From NCBI GenBank assembly GCA_037043235.1, contig JAWRVZ010000318.1, positions 186,001 to 250,000 on the forward strand: a stretch of DNA of 64,000 bases. The letters are read 5' to 3'. The notes beneath the pieces were generated by a model. It worked only from the letters and a program-made list of their open reading frames with translations, had not been told where the DNA came from and searched no databases. Shown one piece after another: positions 22,095-32,677 of the stretch (position 1 is the first letter of the stretch; each line of letters starts with the position of its first letter). The DNA is from Rhodeus uyekii (lineage: Eukaryota > Chordata > Actinopteri > Cypriniformes > Acheilognathidae). A program made the translations under genes and the position numbers.

Positions 22095-22975
22095 TTGAAG
22101 ATAAAAATGGAACATGCCTCACAGAAGCAAGTGACACTGCAGAAAGATGGACTGATTATTGTAAGGAACTCTACAACCATCCGTCCTCAGGAGACCCAGA
22201 AGGTGCTTAAAGTTCCAAACTCTACAAATAATGATGGTTTTCCCATTCTCAAAGAAGAGGTGGAGTTTGCAATAAGAAAAATGAAGGATGGAAAGGCAGC
22301 TGGAGTAGACAACATCCCAGCTGAACTTATTAAGAATGGTGGGGAATCAGTGATAGAACTACTAGCACAAATCTGCAATAAAATCTGGCAGACAGGTGAA
22401 TGGCCAACACAGTGGACCCATTCACTTATTATAACACTCCCCAAAAAAGGCAATCTCCAGCTGTGCCAAAATTACAGAACTATCAGTTTGATCAGCCATG
22501 CTACTTATGTGATGCTGAAGACTGAACAGACTGAACCCACAAGCAGAAGAAATAACAGGCTGGGTTCCGTAGTGGAAGCAGCACAACAGAACAAATTTTC
22601 AATCTTAGGCTTCTGTGCGAAAAATACTCACAACATCAACAAGACATCTATCATGTGTTTATAGATTTCAAAAAGGCTTTTGATATAGTGTTGCATGAGG
22701 CATTGTGGGCCACAATGAAAAAGTACAACATGGGCCAAAAGTTGACCAACACCATCAAGCAGCTGTATGCCAAGGCTACCAGTGCAGTGATTGTTCAAGG
22801 TTCTGTGGGGGACTGGTTCAAAACAACAGTTAGAGTACGGCAAGGCTGTCTCCTGTCACCTTCAACATCTACCACCGTGGGACAGTCAGCATTGGAGAGC
22901 GTAATATCACCAACCTCCGCTTTGCAGATGACATTGATGGGCTGGCAGGCAATGAAGATGAGCTTGCCACCTTAG
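22095..22975 (+). pseudogene. RTE reverse transcriptase region
   Basis: Blocks KMKDGKAAGVDNIPAELI, ICNKIWQTGEWPTQW and LPKKGNLQLCQNYRTISLIS are in one frame. FIDFKKAFD and RVRQGCLLSP follow in the next. The catalytic FADD-ID is at about 22919-22936 in a third. Frameshifts near 22510, 22660 and 22860 disable it. A segment between QGCLLSP and FADD appears shortened. Confidence 0.88.
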
Positions 22976-23344
22976 TGAAGAACCTGGATGAAACATCTTC
23001 CAGATTTGACATGGAAATAAGCAGAGAAGACAAAGCTGATGACAAAGAGTAGCAAACAAATCTAAACCAAGATTAAAGTCAGAGGAAAGGAACTGGAAAC
23101 AGTGGGCCAATTTAAATATCTTGGTTCCATTATCACAGAAGAGGGATCATGAGGAGAAATTTTGTCATGAGCAGCACAAACAACAGCAGCTATGTCAAAG
23201 CTAAGACCCATCTGGAGAGATAAGAACATCTGCTTGAAAACTAAAATCAGACTATTGAGAGCACTAGTCATCTATATCTTTCTGTATTCATGTGAGGCCT
23301 GGACTCTGACAGCAGAATTTTAACGAAGAATTAATGCACTTGAA

Positions 23345-23716
23345 ATGAGATGCTACAGAACCATCCTTGGCATCTCTTACATGGACCACATCACAAATGA
23401 AGAAGTGCGCAACACCATCAGGCGCAAAGCATGCCATTATGAAGACCTTCTCACAACTGTCAAAAGGAGAAAGCTGAAATGGTATGGCCATGTTACTAGA
23501 GCGAAAAGTCTATCCACAACAGTACTGCAGGGTAGTGTCCAAGGTGGTAGAAGGAGAGGTAGACAGAGAAAAAAGTGGAGTGTTAACATCACAGAACGGA
23601 CCAGGAAAAGTTTTGCACAGACAAAGGCATTGGCACATGATCGAGACAAGTGGAGGGAATTGGTCAAATGTTCAGCAGTACAGTGCCTCAAAGACCACAC
23701 TAGGTCAAGAGACTGA
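23345..23716 (+). pseudogene. RTE C-terminal region
   Basis: 123 codons open to the stop: MRCYRTILGISYMDHITNEE, KRRKLKWYGHVTRA, GGRRRGRQRKKW and a final RSRD. The WYGH and GRRRGRQ blocks are typical of RTE-type C-termini. An upstream block (YLGSIITEEGS-like, SCEAWTLTAEF) lies at about 23115-23320 with stops. Confidence 0.88.
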
Positions 23717-23725
23717 TGATGATGT

Positions 23726-24260
23726 GTTATATTTTTCAGGTACTTGAGGTTAGTGTTGTATGACTAACAAGGCATGTTTCAAGTCTCGTTCCCATCAATT
23801 CCCTTCAGCCGTGATTTACTGATGATATAGTACAGCCTCTCGTACCTTATTACTAACATATAATTTTACTAAATATAAGTAGACTAGATCTTAATGTGGT
23901 AGGAGCAATTAAACATTTAAGCTAAACTTCAGATTCTTTTTTGTTGGTTAATAGAAATTCTATTTCTCTTTATCGCATAAAACATCTGTTTAAACATAAA
24001 AAATCCGTAAAAAACCCACAGACATCAAAAAGTTGTGGTACTAATAGAAAACTGAACAGCATGAAAAAAAATTTGCTCAGAAGGGAAATATAGTACATCA
24101 ATGACTAATACTATACAATTTATGATGGCAAATATACAATTTACTTTGAGCATGATTAGAAAATCTATAACAGGCAAAGGAAAAATACATGGAGAGATAC
24201 TAAATACTGATCAGTAAAAAGCCTGTCTCTGTCTGATCTTCAAGTACAAGTCAAACTCAC
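23726..24260. other. Intronic sequence, nothing recognised
   Basis: AT-rich between the RTE tail and the rptor exon. Confidence 0.6.
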
Positions 24261-24336
24261 CCTGAAGGCAGTGCCCTCCTCGATGATGGTGGGAAGCTGG
24301 GAAAGGCAGATGTCCACCGCAAGGTCCCATGCTTGC
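24261..24336 (-). CDS. rptor: rptor internal exon
   Basis: 76 bp: one G completing a split TGG (Trp) codon, then 25 residues from QAWDLAVDICLSQ to EEGTAFR (about human 380-404). The acceptor CCAG is at 24340-24337 and the donor GTGAG begins at 24260. The phase-2 entry matches the TG left at the end of exon 28866-29010, which independently confirms both boundaries. Confidence 0.95.
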
Positions 24337-24697
24337 CTGGACACACACAAACACACAAAGATGCCACACTAGTCAATCCCACAATTATGTTTCTTGCTGT
24401 GAGATTCTAGGCTCTGATCACATGAAAAGATACACTGGCACACTTTTTGACACACTCATTGTGAAGGGAGAGAGGAACCTGTAAATGTACCCGGTTTAAA
24501 TCTTTGAGATAGATTATTTAACTTCTACACTTAAACAGCTAGTTCACCCACAAATGAAAAATCATGGATGAAATGTATTTTTTAAAATGAAGAACGGTAA
24601 ATAAAAAAATCTAAAAAGGTATAAACTTATAAATTAATTTGGTTCTCAAATAGTTTTGCTACTACGCTAGAAGTATAAATATAACATTTACATTTAT

Positions 24698-24849
24698 GCA
24701 TTTGGCAGACGATTTTATCCAAAGCGACTTACATTGCATTCAAGGAACAAATTGAATCAGTTCTTGCTTTTCCTTGGGATCGAACCCATGACCTTGGCAT
24801 TGTATGCTCTATGTAACACCAATGCTCTACTGATTGAGCTACAGGAAAG
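24698..24849 (-). repeat. tRNA-derived SINE
   Basis: On the minus strand: A-box-like TGTAGCTCAATCAGTAGAGC, B-box-like GGTCATGGGTTCGATCCC, then a 3' part with GTAAGTCGCTTTGGATAAAA and 'tctgccaaatg'. This layout is that of a fish tRNA-SINE. Other copies are at 32529-32670, 46891-46972 and in part at 13736. Confidence 0.8.
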
Positions 24850-25077
24850 CCGGAAATATAAAATGAGGAAATATAAAAGTTACATAATTATCCATGCCAG
24901 GATCTGCCTAATTTGCCTAGCCATCTAGTGACATTTGGATCGGGACTAAAATACCATAGATATTGATTAGACACATGACGTCAAAAGATACTGTATAGGA
25001 AGTGTTTTCATTTCCTTTTAAAAATGAATTAGCCTTTTTATTCCAACTAGGGGCACTTATCTTTCACCAACATAATA

Positions 25078-25795
25078 CAGTGGAGTTCACTTATCTCGAG
25101 TCACGTTAACTCGCCAATACTATTTTATGTTGACGTTTTTGAAGTGGAACCGCCAAACTCCCTATTTGTCTTAGTATTTTCTCATTGATTTTCTCATCTC
25201 ATCGACATTCTCGAGCACGAAAGAGGGACAAATTCGTCACTTCACATGGTTAACTCGTGGCTCATAATCGTACCTAGTTCACTGTGCATGCACGGAGCTC
25301 GCTGCACATGCATGCCATGACCATTTTTGGTCTTTCCAGTCTTTCTAGCCGCTTGTCATTTTGTCAGATTATGATTTTACAGCGGTAGGACGAATTAGTT
25401 TGTCATGTCATATGTTGTGTAGTTGATGATTTCATGTTATATAGTTGTGACCTCGAGCACTTTTGTATTATACACAATGTTTCGTTGATTCTTTTTCTTC
25501 TTTGAAATTATTTTCTTTACTCTCTTTCTTTCACAGCGCGTGGTGTATTGCTGCACGCACTGTTTTCATTGCTTCAGAGTCATCAAACTTATTTGAGTTA
25601 GGCCAGTGATCCAATAAATGACATTTTGATTTGACAATTGCTGGTGTTCAAGAGTGATTGCGAAATTACACAACGCAGATTACATTGACAAAGACGTTGT
25701 TACTGATAGAAGCTTAGAAGCATTTGTTTTCAAGCAGACCGTTAAAGGCAAAACTCAAAGCATTAGACTTTAAAGGAACCATAGTAACTGCGTGT
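25078..25795 (+). mobile_element. Pogo-like family A, 5' part
   Basis: Starts CAGTGGAGTTCACTTATCTC after TA (25076-25077). A transposase tail lies near 25680-25784 (ends ...ALDF-like before a stop), parallel to 32921-33040. It is interrupted by the retroposon starting near 25796 and resumes at 26943. Confidence 0.8.
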
Positions 25796-25946
25796 GCAAT
25801 ACTATTGCATAATACTATGCTCTCTCCTTCCTGCTTCTCTACAGTGCAGACGTGTTTACCCTCTGCTCTTGCTTCCTCGCGATTTGGTATTTTGTCTGTC
25901 TTTTTTCCTCTGACCCGCTGCTCGCTGGACTCCTGAAAATACTGAA

Positions 25947-26048
25947 ATGGAATTGATTAACTGGTCAATCAGCGCGATCAATAGGATTTTCTCACAAAGA
26001 AATGGGGCACCGGGAGAACCCACGGGACTTTTGCTGCAGGGTACGTGA
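25947..26048 (+). CDS. Small upstream ORF of the retroposon (33 aa)
   Basis: Begins MELINWSISAINRIFSQRNG and ends LLLQGT, with TGA at 26046-26048. The stop shares its A with the ATG of the next ORF (TGATG). Either it is a separate short ORF, or a one-base indel has split a longer protein whose N-terminus this is. The second reading is favoured because the downstream frame is also open just before its ATG. Function unknown. Confidence 0.4.
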   Translation: MELINWSISAINRIFSQRNGAPGEPTGLLLQGT

Positions 26049-26452
26049 TGGACCCTTGGAACAACTGGCAAGTCCTGTGCCTGGAGGCTCTGTCCGTAGA
26101 AGATTTATATATGATTGGATTATTGATAGCGGGGTTCCTATTCTTTGGCTTTGGGACTGCCCTGACCTATCGGAAGATTGGTAAGACAGCTGCAAGCAAA
26201 TTTACCGAGCCGCTGTCTGTGGAAATTAAGGAATGCATCGGAGTTGTGTGTGACCGTTTGAAGGAATTAGATCAGAGAGTGATACAGATTGAGGAACTGA
26301 ACCGTAACAATGCAGTCCGGACTGCGGATACGCAGGGAAGAATGGGCTCCATCGGAAGTCAGATCGGTGAACTTTTACGGACTGTAACCGGTCTGGCCAC
26401 GAGGCTGGACGTAATGTCCAGGAGAACTGCACGGACCGAATGCGAACGCTGA
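26048..26452 (+). CDS. Retroposon-borne membrane/coiled-coil protein, 134 aa
   Basis: ATG at 26048 (MDPWNNWQVLC), stop TGA at 26450-26452. Residues about 20-41 (LYMIGLLIAGFLFFGFGTAL) form one strong predicted membrane segment followed by basic RKIGK. Residues about 55-85 and 97-125 are heptad-like (VVCDRLKELDQRVIQIEELN and IGSQIGELLRTVTGLATRLD), suggesting coiled coils. Cys at 11, 63, 68 and 132. The frame is intact in a region where neighbouring transposon genes are decayed. I do not recognise the family. It could be an accessory ORF of a LINE or a captured gene. Confidence 0.55.
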   Translation: MDPWNNWQVLCLEALSVEDLYMIGLLIAGFLFFGFGTALTYRKIGKTAASKFTEPLSVEIKECIGVVCDRLKELDQRVIQIEELNRNNAVRTADTQGRMGSIGSQIGELLRTVTGLATRLDVMSRRTARTECER

Positions 26453-26942
26453 GGACCAGAACTGATTGATTGATTATGAGCCGGACAAATTACCGAAGAT
26501 CATCAAAATGGATTAAAAAATTGTAACTACCCCACCCGAACCTCACTGTCCCTATCTCTCAGTTGGGAGGCCAGCCTGACAGCTTGGTCTGCTATCTTTC
26601 CCTGTGAACTGCCTTATCTCCCTTCAAGAACAAAACATAGAACTGAACTCAAAAACATCTGAAGTTATGGCTACATTCCTTGTTTCCATGGAGACAGTTG
26701 AGTGCATTTGCTCAGACTAACTTGCACCGTACACACCGTATGTAATGCTTGCTAAACTGCATTCTTGTATTTCTGGAGAGAAGATGGTGCCGCAAATGGC
26801 TGCCTCGGTGTTGAGCTCTTCAGTGATTGTTTTTGTTTTGTTTGTTTGTTCATGTGTTGTAAATGTGCACTGGAAGCTTCGGCACTAAGTCAAATTCCTT
26901 GTGTGTGCAAGCACACTTGGCAATAAAGCTCTTTCTGATTCT

Positions 26943-27455
26943 GATGCTGTGAGCGAAATTGTGTTTGCAATGTTGGAGAATATGATTAAAGGTTTGTATC
27001 GAGATTCGAAGGTGGTTTTTATCGTATACTGGTAAATCTTGCACTGGCTGTCAGAGTGGTAGACGACTGTCCAGATGACGAGGTTTATAGATGGTTTTCA
27101 CACTCTTCTCAAACATGTAAAGAGCGCAAGTACAAACCATGAAAAAGAAAACACTCTGACAAACATCACAAATAAAAGGTATTATGCTATATAACAGTCA
27201 GGGCTGCCATCTCTCTCCTCACTCAAAAACACTCTCCTGCACACAGAACTACATACGCTATCTTAAAGGTATATTCCCAACACAAAGTAGCAATCTCAAA
27301 ACATAAAGAGGTACAATCTCTGCTGTTAGTTGGTGCACATATGCATTTTGCTGTTAGCAAACAGTGTATGTACATTTTTATAGCATGCCGATTGCTTCAT
27401 TGCTTCATTCGTTGGTTATCTCGATGCTTTTTTGCAACCCCCGAGGCTGTCGACA
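26943..27455 (+). mobile_element. Pogo-like family A, 3' part
   Basis: Resumes at 'gtgagcgaaattgtgtttgc' and runs to 'gaggctgtcgacataa', where the last ~16 bp of the terminal repeat are missing. Confidence 0.75.
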
Positions 27456-27486
27456 TAATTTTATCTCCCTGCCCTGATTTATCATT

Positions 27487-27519
27487 TTGGAGGAGACATG
27501 ACAATTTATCATGTCTCCT
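27487..27519. repeat. Short perfect inverted repeat
   Basis: AGGAGACATGA-CAATTTA-TCATGTCTCCT: an 11-bp stem with a 7-base spacer. No element it belongs to was identified. Confidence 0.8.
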
Positions 27520-27599
27520 AATAGTGTAAGGCACCATCCTCTCAAACGTTTCCGCAATTCTGTCCTTCTTTACCAAATGTTCTCTCTCTTTCCACCTCA

Positions 27600-28215
27600 T
27601 CTTGTGTTTCAAGGATACCGCAGTCACAAAAAGCGCTGTATAATAGATAGATCACGTTTATTTTTTTTAATTCAAAATAGTCACCAACTTGTTAGCTCTG
27701 TTATCGACTACCTGATATTCAGATTCTCAGATATGTGGAAGTGAATGTGTTTTAATCGCTTAATTTTATAATGATCATGTTCAATGATCTGTGATGCGCG
27801 ACGGGCGCCGCTGTGTTAGTCTGCGCCGCAATTCAGAGAATCTGGTCTGTCTGATTTACAACACGTCAATTCAGTCACTTCTTCTGAAATACGTGATAGT
27901 AAGTGGCCAGTGAAGTGGGAGAACAGTGAAATTTATAGTTACCAATACAATGTGTATCTGACATGAATAAAACACCTTTTCAGTTTATTGCTATTTCCAC
28001 TTTTATAGACATCCGTGTGTATTTTTCAAAGTATAAATGAATTGTTTTGCCAGTACTTATGAGTATTTAAATGTTTGAAACCTAAAAGAAACCCTGGTTG
28101 AAAACACTGAATTGTTGTGATAAATGACAAGATCTGATCGCATCTTCATATTTGACATTCTGGATCAGGGTTAGTGAAAACACGTGAATTTAGCGGTTGA
28201 ACCGGTGTGATCGTA
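27600..28215 (+). mobile_element. Relic of the piggyBac-like MITE at 36982
   Basis: 'atcgactacctgatattcag', 'atgtggaagtgaatgtgttt', 'gttgtgataaatgacaag' and the 3' 'ccggtgtgatcgtac' follow the order seen in 37180-37710. The terminal CCCTTTCGC ends are degraded. Confidence 0.7.
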
Positions 28216-28309
28216 CACGTCAAAGGATGAAGGGTTTGTTATCTGAACTTCATACCTGTTGCTCTTGTTCAGTGCAAGAAAACCTACTCCCTGGCAAAAA
28301 AAAAAAAAA

Positions 28310-28390
28310 GTTCCCCAGGGTCACGTGCCCCCCCCTGGCATTGCTCCACGGCCCCACAGGGGGGAGCGTCCCACTATTTGAGAACCACTG
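28310..28390 (+). mobile_element. hAT 3' end fragment
   Basis: Ends 'ctatttgagaaccactg', the inverse of the common hAT end CAGTGGTTCTCAAA. It lies within family A sequence, so it is a nested insertion. The 5' end is not visible. Confidence 0.6.
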
Positions 28391-28780
28391 TCTAAAAGGG
28401 ACGAGCCGCTGCACAGCACAGAGAGGAGAGACTGCCTTTTTTCTTCTGATTCTGACTTGTGTTTGTTTTTTAGTGTGAATTTCGCGCACAAGCACTGTGT
28501 ACCGAGCCTGAACAGTTATGGATAATTGAAGTCATGCAAGCAACATTTGAAATTCGAAATGTGATCTTACACAAAAAAGATCTATGGGTGTGGGTTATGC
28601 CAACAATTTTTTACACAAAACCCAAAACCCGCTGGCTATATGAGCGTGCGGATTATCTGCTTCTGCGGGTTATTTGTGGGAAAATCAATGCTGATATATG
28701 TAATATGGGTTTTCTCACTAAACTGTTATCTCGATGCTTTTTTGCAACCCCGAGACCGTCGACATAACCGAACTCCACTG
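28391..28780 (+). mobile_element. Pogo-like family A, 3' portion (long-form interior)
   Basis: Follows 4270-4682 and 60850-61178 and ends 'gtcgacataaccgaactccactg' + TA. Its right end is 85 bp from the rptor exon at 28866. Confidence 0.8.
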
Positions 28781-28865
28781 TATACGAGTCATTGTTTTTC
28801 AGTTTCGAAAAAGGTTGCAGATGGGGAAAATAATGATGCATGCGTGTTCACGTCCATATACTTAC

Positions 28866-29010
28866 CACATAGCGTGCATGTATGTAGGGGGCAACCTGGG
28901 GCTGCTGATTGGTGTACAGTTATATGACCTCATAATTCTCTCAGCCAAAAGAAAATTACGAAAAAGACTGGCCACCAAAAGATCTTGACGAAATAACTTC
29001 TGAAAGAGAT
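28866..29010 (-). CDS. rptor: rptor internal exon
   Basis: 145 bp encoding the end of a split Asp codon, then LFQKLFRQDLLVASLFRNF... to ...PPTYMHAM plus TG of a split Trp codon (about human 331-379). The acceptor is CTTTATAG and the donor GTAAG. Frame and phase agree with exon 30489-30589 upstream and 24261-24336 downstream. The opposite strand is open over part of this exon (28734-28988) but that reading is a shadow. A pogo-like element ends 85 bp away at 28780. Confidence 0.95.
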
Positions 29011-30488
29011 CTATAAAGAAAGAAAGATAAATACTTTTTTTTAAATTCTTTCAAGAAATCTTGAGATTCAATAATTATGATGAGTGCATGGCAGATTAAA
29101 CCATGGGCATTTTCATTAAGCACTGATGCACATAAAATAAAGACTGTTCAAAGTTAGGATACATCCCCAGAATCATGCTTAGTTCATCCTCAGAACAGAG
29201 ACTGAAGTAAAAACTTTGTTTTTAGAATTTAGAATTTCTTTGTTTGAGAATTTAGATAAATATTTTGTGCTTTAATGAAATCTGCCAGAAAAGTATTTAA
29301 AGAGTTTGAAAATGCACTAACAAGCATAAGTATACTTCTTCATACAAGAGTTAGTTTTGGTTCAGTAATCTGTTTGGACAAGAACTGTTAAAAGTGATAA
29401 CATTCAGTATAACTGCTTCATTTATCTCACTTCAGTTTTCTGTTTACCGCTGCCAGTCTGAGTGGCTCGTGATTCTGTTTTTGTATTAAGATGCAAATAT
29501 AAATGTAGAAAATTAACTTGCAAAATTGTCTAAAAACAAGGACTGAGTGTTCCATTGAATACGCGATATTACTGCAATTTCTATGCTGAGAATATACAAT
29601 TAAGGAATATAGTGGATATCACCATAATGTTAAAAGTTAAGACAGTAAACAAACTTCACTCAATTGCACAGTACGGAGCACAACTATGAAACATTAATTG
29701 ATCATAATTTGCAAGAAAAATTAGCTCAGTCAGTGAAGCGGCACTAAAAACATTTTTATTACTATGTATTTTTATTTTGATACGTTTAAATATGATTTCA
29801 AAAAAGCAGGCATTGTGTAGCTTTTTTGTAACTTGAGGTGATTTTGCAGTAATTTTACAACAAAGTTTTGTGAAATTTGTAACAACAGTGGTTCTACCCG
29901 GATCATGTCTTTTGCAAGATGTCAAAAATTATATTTTTATTTTGCAAAAACATGAAAAATATCATGACATACATTTTTTGCTATATCACAAAGCCTAAAT
30001 CTAAACTTTACATATAAAAATGTTACAAAACAGTAATATCAACTCATGTGATACTGCATAGTTATTGATTTTCCTAGGGGATATCCATCTAAACACTTTC
30101 ACACTCAATCTTTTGAAGATGTTTTATTATAATATTTTAATTGCTATGGGTTTTGTCACATGACAGTCAGGTAGCAAAAAAGGATATTACTGGGGTAGTG
30201 GGAACGGATAATTACTAAAAAGTCAAACTCAGGCCCAGGCTTTAGAAAGAGCCACTCTATGTGCATAGTTACGCCACAACACCGTGTTACGTAGATATGC
30301 AACATCTCTGAAAGATTCTATTATTTTGTGGAACAAGCAAAGTGAGTGGGTTTTGAGTGAGCCAAAGTCATCTAACAGATTCTGAATTTGTCACCCTTGT
30401 GGGAGCCCTGAAACGTCTGTGCTGTTGATTAACATGAAACTAAATCTTCAGAGACTGTTGAATATCTAGAATTTTTATCAGAACAAAC
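29011..30488. other. Intronic sequence, nothing recognised
   Basis: AT-rich intron of 1.5 kb between two rptor exons. No repeat end, exon or RNA gene identified. One of the few introns here that looks free of clear transposons. Confidence 0.6.
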
Positions 30489-30589
30489 CTCTCGGCAGGA
30501 CGTTCCATGCAATTGTGTCAGTAATAGCTGTGAAAATCCAGTTCAGCTCTCCTAATGGTGTTCTTCTGTCGTTCAGTCTGCCCGGTATC
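30489..30589 (-). CDS. rptor: rptor internal exon
   Basis: 101 bp: one G completing a split Lys codon, 33 residues from IPGRLNDRRTPLGELNW to AWNVLPR, then one G of a split Asp codon (about human 297-331). The acceptor is TTTCTCAG and the donor GTTTGTTC, a weaker donor than the others. It matches raptor at the end of the caspase-like domain region and the start of the helical solenoid. Confidence 0.95.
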
Positions 30590-30799
30590 CTGAGAAAAAT
30601 GAATAAGCACATACATGAAGCCCAAAAAAACAAATCAGAATATCAACGTAAACTGAGAATGATTCACTGATTGAATGTGAAGTGCTGTAAATTTCAAACT
30701 TTTTGGTTCTCAGTACAAACAAAGCACAGTAAACTTGCACTGTTATTGAACTGATCCAAACAAACACGGAACTTACTTGAGATGAATAACGACACCATT
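30590..30799. other. Intronic sequence, nothing recognised
   Basis: Start of the 13.6-kb intron. No feature seen. Confidence 0.5.
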
Positions 30800-31075
30800 G
30801 TCTTTTGTACAGCTGCTTTATAGTTGAATTCAGTCCATTTTCATGAGTGATGAACTTTGTAAGACTGACATTGTTTTAACTAAATTGAGCTAAATAATGA
30901 CACTCTTTTGTTAAGCTGGTTTAGAGCTGAAAATAAATTTGTTTCAAAATGTATTAATTTTGTACCATTAGTACTTAATTTTCTGTTTATTGTTGTGAAT
31001 CTACTTTGAAACAATCTGTATTGTATAAAGGACTATATAAATAAATGTGACTTGCTTTGACACAGAGCATTATAT
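30800..31075 (+). repeat. Retroposon 3' end fragment
   Basis: 'tttgaaacaatctgtattgt' + 'ataaaggactatataaataa' + 'tgtgacttgc' matches a fish retroposon 3' end with a TTGAC-type tail. Family not assigned. Confidence 0.5.
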
Positions 31076-31499
31076 TAGTTGATATGACAAGACTAAATAA
31101 TGTTTTCTCAACATGCCAATAATGAATATTACAAAATTATTTTGCTACGAATCCCAAAAGTAAAAGAAGAATGAGGTGTGATGGTACATAGTACATAGTA
31201 ATAGAACTGCACAGGACTCAGCTTCCAAAAAAAGCTGTTGCTAAGCAACCATGACATCATTTCTACTGTAATTACTGATGGGACATCCCTCCTGTCCTGA
31301 TGTAGAATAAGAACCAGTGAACGTGCTGTGACCAGGCATCTCGAACAGTTAAAGCAAAAAGGAATGAATGATGGAGAACAAACAAAAAGGCAGAAAGAGA
31401 CAGAGACGTGTAATAAAAAAGTAAACTGCTATATCATCAACCCAATTACTGCTCACTGGAAACAAGATGACATTCTTAAACCACAATTTCTTTCAAAAC

Positions 31500-32276
31500 T
31501 GAGCTATCGGGGAGAAGAGCCTTGGTGAGAGGGGTAAAGAAGAACCCAAAGATCACTGTGGCTGAGCTCCAGAGATGCAGTCGGGCCATGGGAAAAAGTT
31601 TTAGAAAGTCAACTATCACTGCAGCCCTCCACCAGTCTGGGCTTTATGGCAGAGTTGCCTGATGGAAGCCTCTCCTCAGAGCAAGACACATGATAGCTGG
31701 CATGTTGTTTGAAGACAGAAACCAAGATAGAAACTTTTGACTTTAATTATAAGCAGTATGTGTGGAGAAAACCAGGCACTGCTCATCACCTGTCCAATAC
31801 AATCCCAACAGTGAAGCATAGTGGTGGCAGCATCATGCTGTGTGGGTGTTTTTCAGCTGCAGGGACAGGACGACTGGTTAGAATGGAGGGAAAGATGAAT
31901 GCGGCCAAAGTCAAGAGATATCCTGGACGAAAACATTCTCCAGAGTGCTCAGGACCTCAGACTAGGCCGAAGGTTTACCTTCCAACAAGATAATGGCCCT
32001 AAGCACACAGCTAAAATAATGAAGGAGTGGCTTCACAACAACTCAGTGACTGTTCTTGAATGGCCTAGCCAGAGCCCTGAATTAAACCCAATTGAGCATC
32101 TCTGGAGAAACCTAAAAATGGCTGTCCACCAACATATACCATCCAACCTGACAGAACTGGAAAGGATCTGCAAGGAGGAATGGCAGAGGATACCCAAATC
32201 CAGGTGTGAAAAACTTATTGCATATTTCCCAAAAAGACTCATGGCTGTATTAGAGAAAAAAGGGTGCTTCTACTAA
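31500..32276 (+). pseudogene. Tc1 transposase (DD34E) with broken middle
   Basis: An N-terminal helix-turn-helix block (about 31508-31665: VTVAELQRCSRAMGK-like, TITAALHQSGLYGRVA) has a stop after it. The C-terminal part 31899-32276 is open: FQQDNGPKHTA with Asp at 31989-31991 and NPIEHLW with Glu at 32094-32096, exactly 34 residues between, the DD34E spacing of Tc1. The middle (31700-31900) has stops and a frameshift. Cannot encode a full enzyme. Confidence 0.9.
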
Positions 32277-32500
32277 ATACTGAGCAAAGGGTCTGAATAC
32301 TTAGGGCCATGTGATATTACGCGTTACATGTTCTTCTTTTTTAATAAATCTGCAAAAATGTCAACAATTCTGTGCTTTTCTGTCAATATGGGGTGCTGTG
32401 TGTACATTAATAAAGAAAAAAATTAACAGATTTTAGCGAATGGCTGCAATATAACAGAGTAAAACATCTAAGGGGGTTTGAATACTTTCCGTACCCACTG
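31500..32500 (+). mobile_element. Tc1-like element, 5'-truncated
   Basis: The 3' end is 'gaatactttccgtacccactg' at 32480-32500. The matching left end is missing. The transposase is on the plus strand and broken. Confidence 0.85.
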
Positions 32501-32528
32501 TGAGTGTGTGTATATTTATATACATCTA

Positions 32529-32670
32529 TGAATTTGGCAGACGCTTTTATCAAAAGCGACTTACATTTTATTCAAGGAACATATTGAATCAGGTCTTGCC
32601 TTCCCTGGTATTAAACCCATGACCTTGGCGTTATAAATGCCAACACTCTACTGATTGAGCTACAGGAAAG
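32529..32670 (-). repeat. tRNA-derived SINE
   Basis: Second full copy of the SINE at 24698-24849. It abuts the family A element starting at 32678. Confidence 0.8.
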
Positions 32671-32677
32671 CTATATA

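Larger units (their letters stand above)
20700..23725 (+). mobile_element. RTE-clade non-LTR retrotransposon, nearly full length but degenerate
   Basis: Endonuclease, reverse transcriptase and C-terminal blocks follow in order but in shifting frames. The 3' end is a short TGATGATG-type tail just after the stop (23713-23725), as in RTE elements. The 5' boundary next to the microsatellite is uncertain. Confidence 0.85.
25796..26942 (+). mobile_element. Retroposon of unknown family with one small ORF
   Basis: Inserted in family A: the flanks match continuous sequence at 33050-33160. It ends in a LINE-like tail, 'ggcaataaagctctttctga' + TTCTGAT, and has no terminal inverted repeats. No reverse transcriptase is present, so it would need another LINE to move. 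The left boundary (25796 +/- 20) is inferred by comparison and no clear target duplication was found. Confidence 0.65.

Noticed and set aside
24698..24849. Functional tRNA gene
   Set aside because: A- and B-box words are present, but the acceptor stem cannot pair and a common SINE 3' part follows; it recurs as a dispersed repeat.
28734..28988. Plus-strand frame over a conserved region
   Set aside because: It is the antisense shadow of the rptor exon at 28866-29010, whose minus-strand protein matches raptor.
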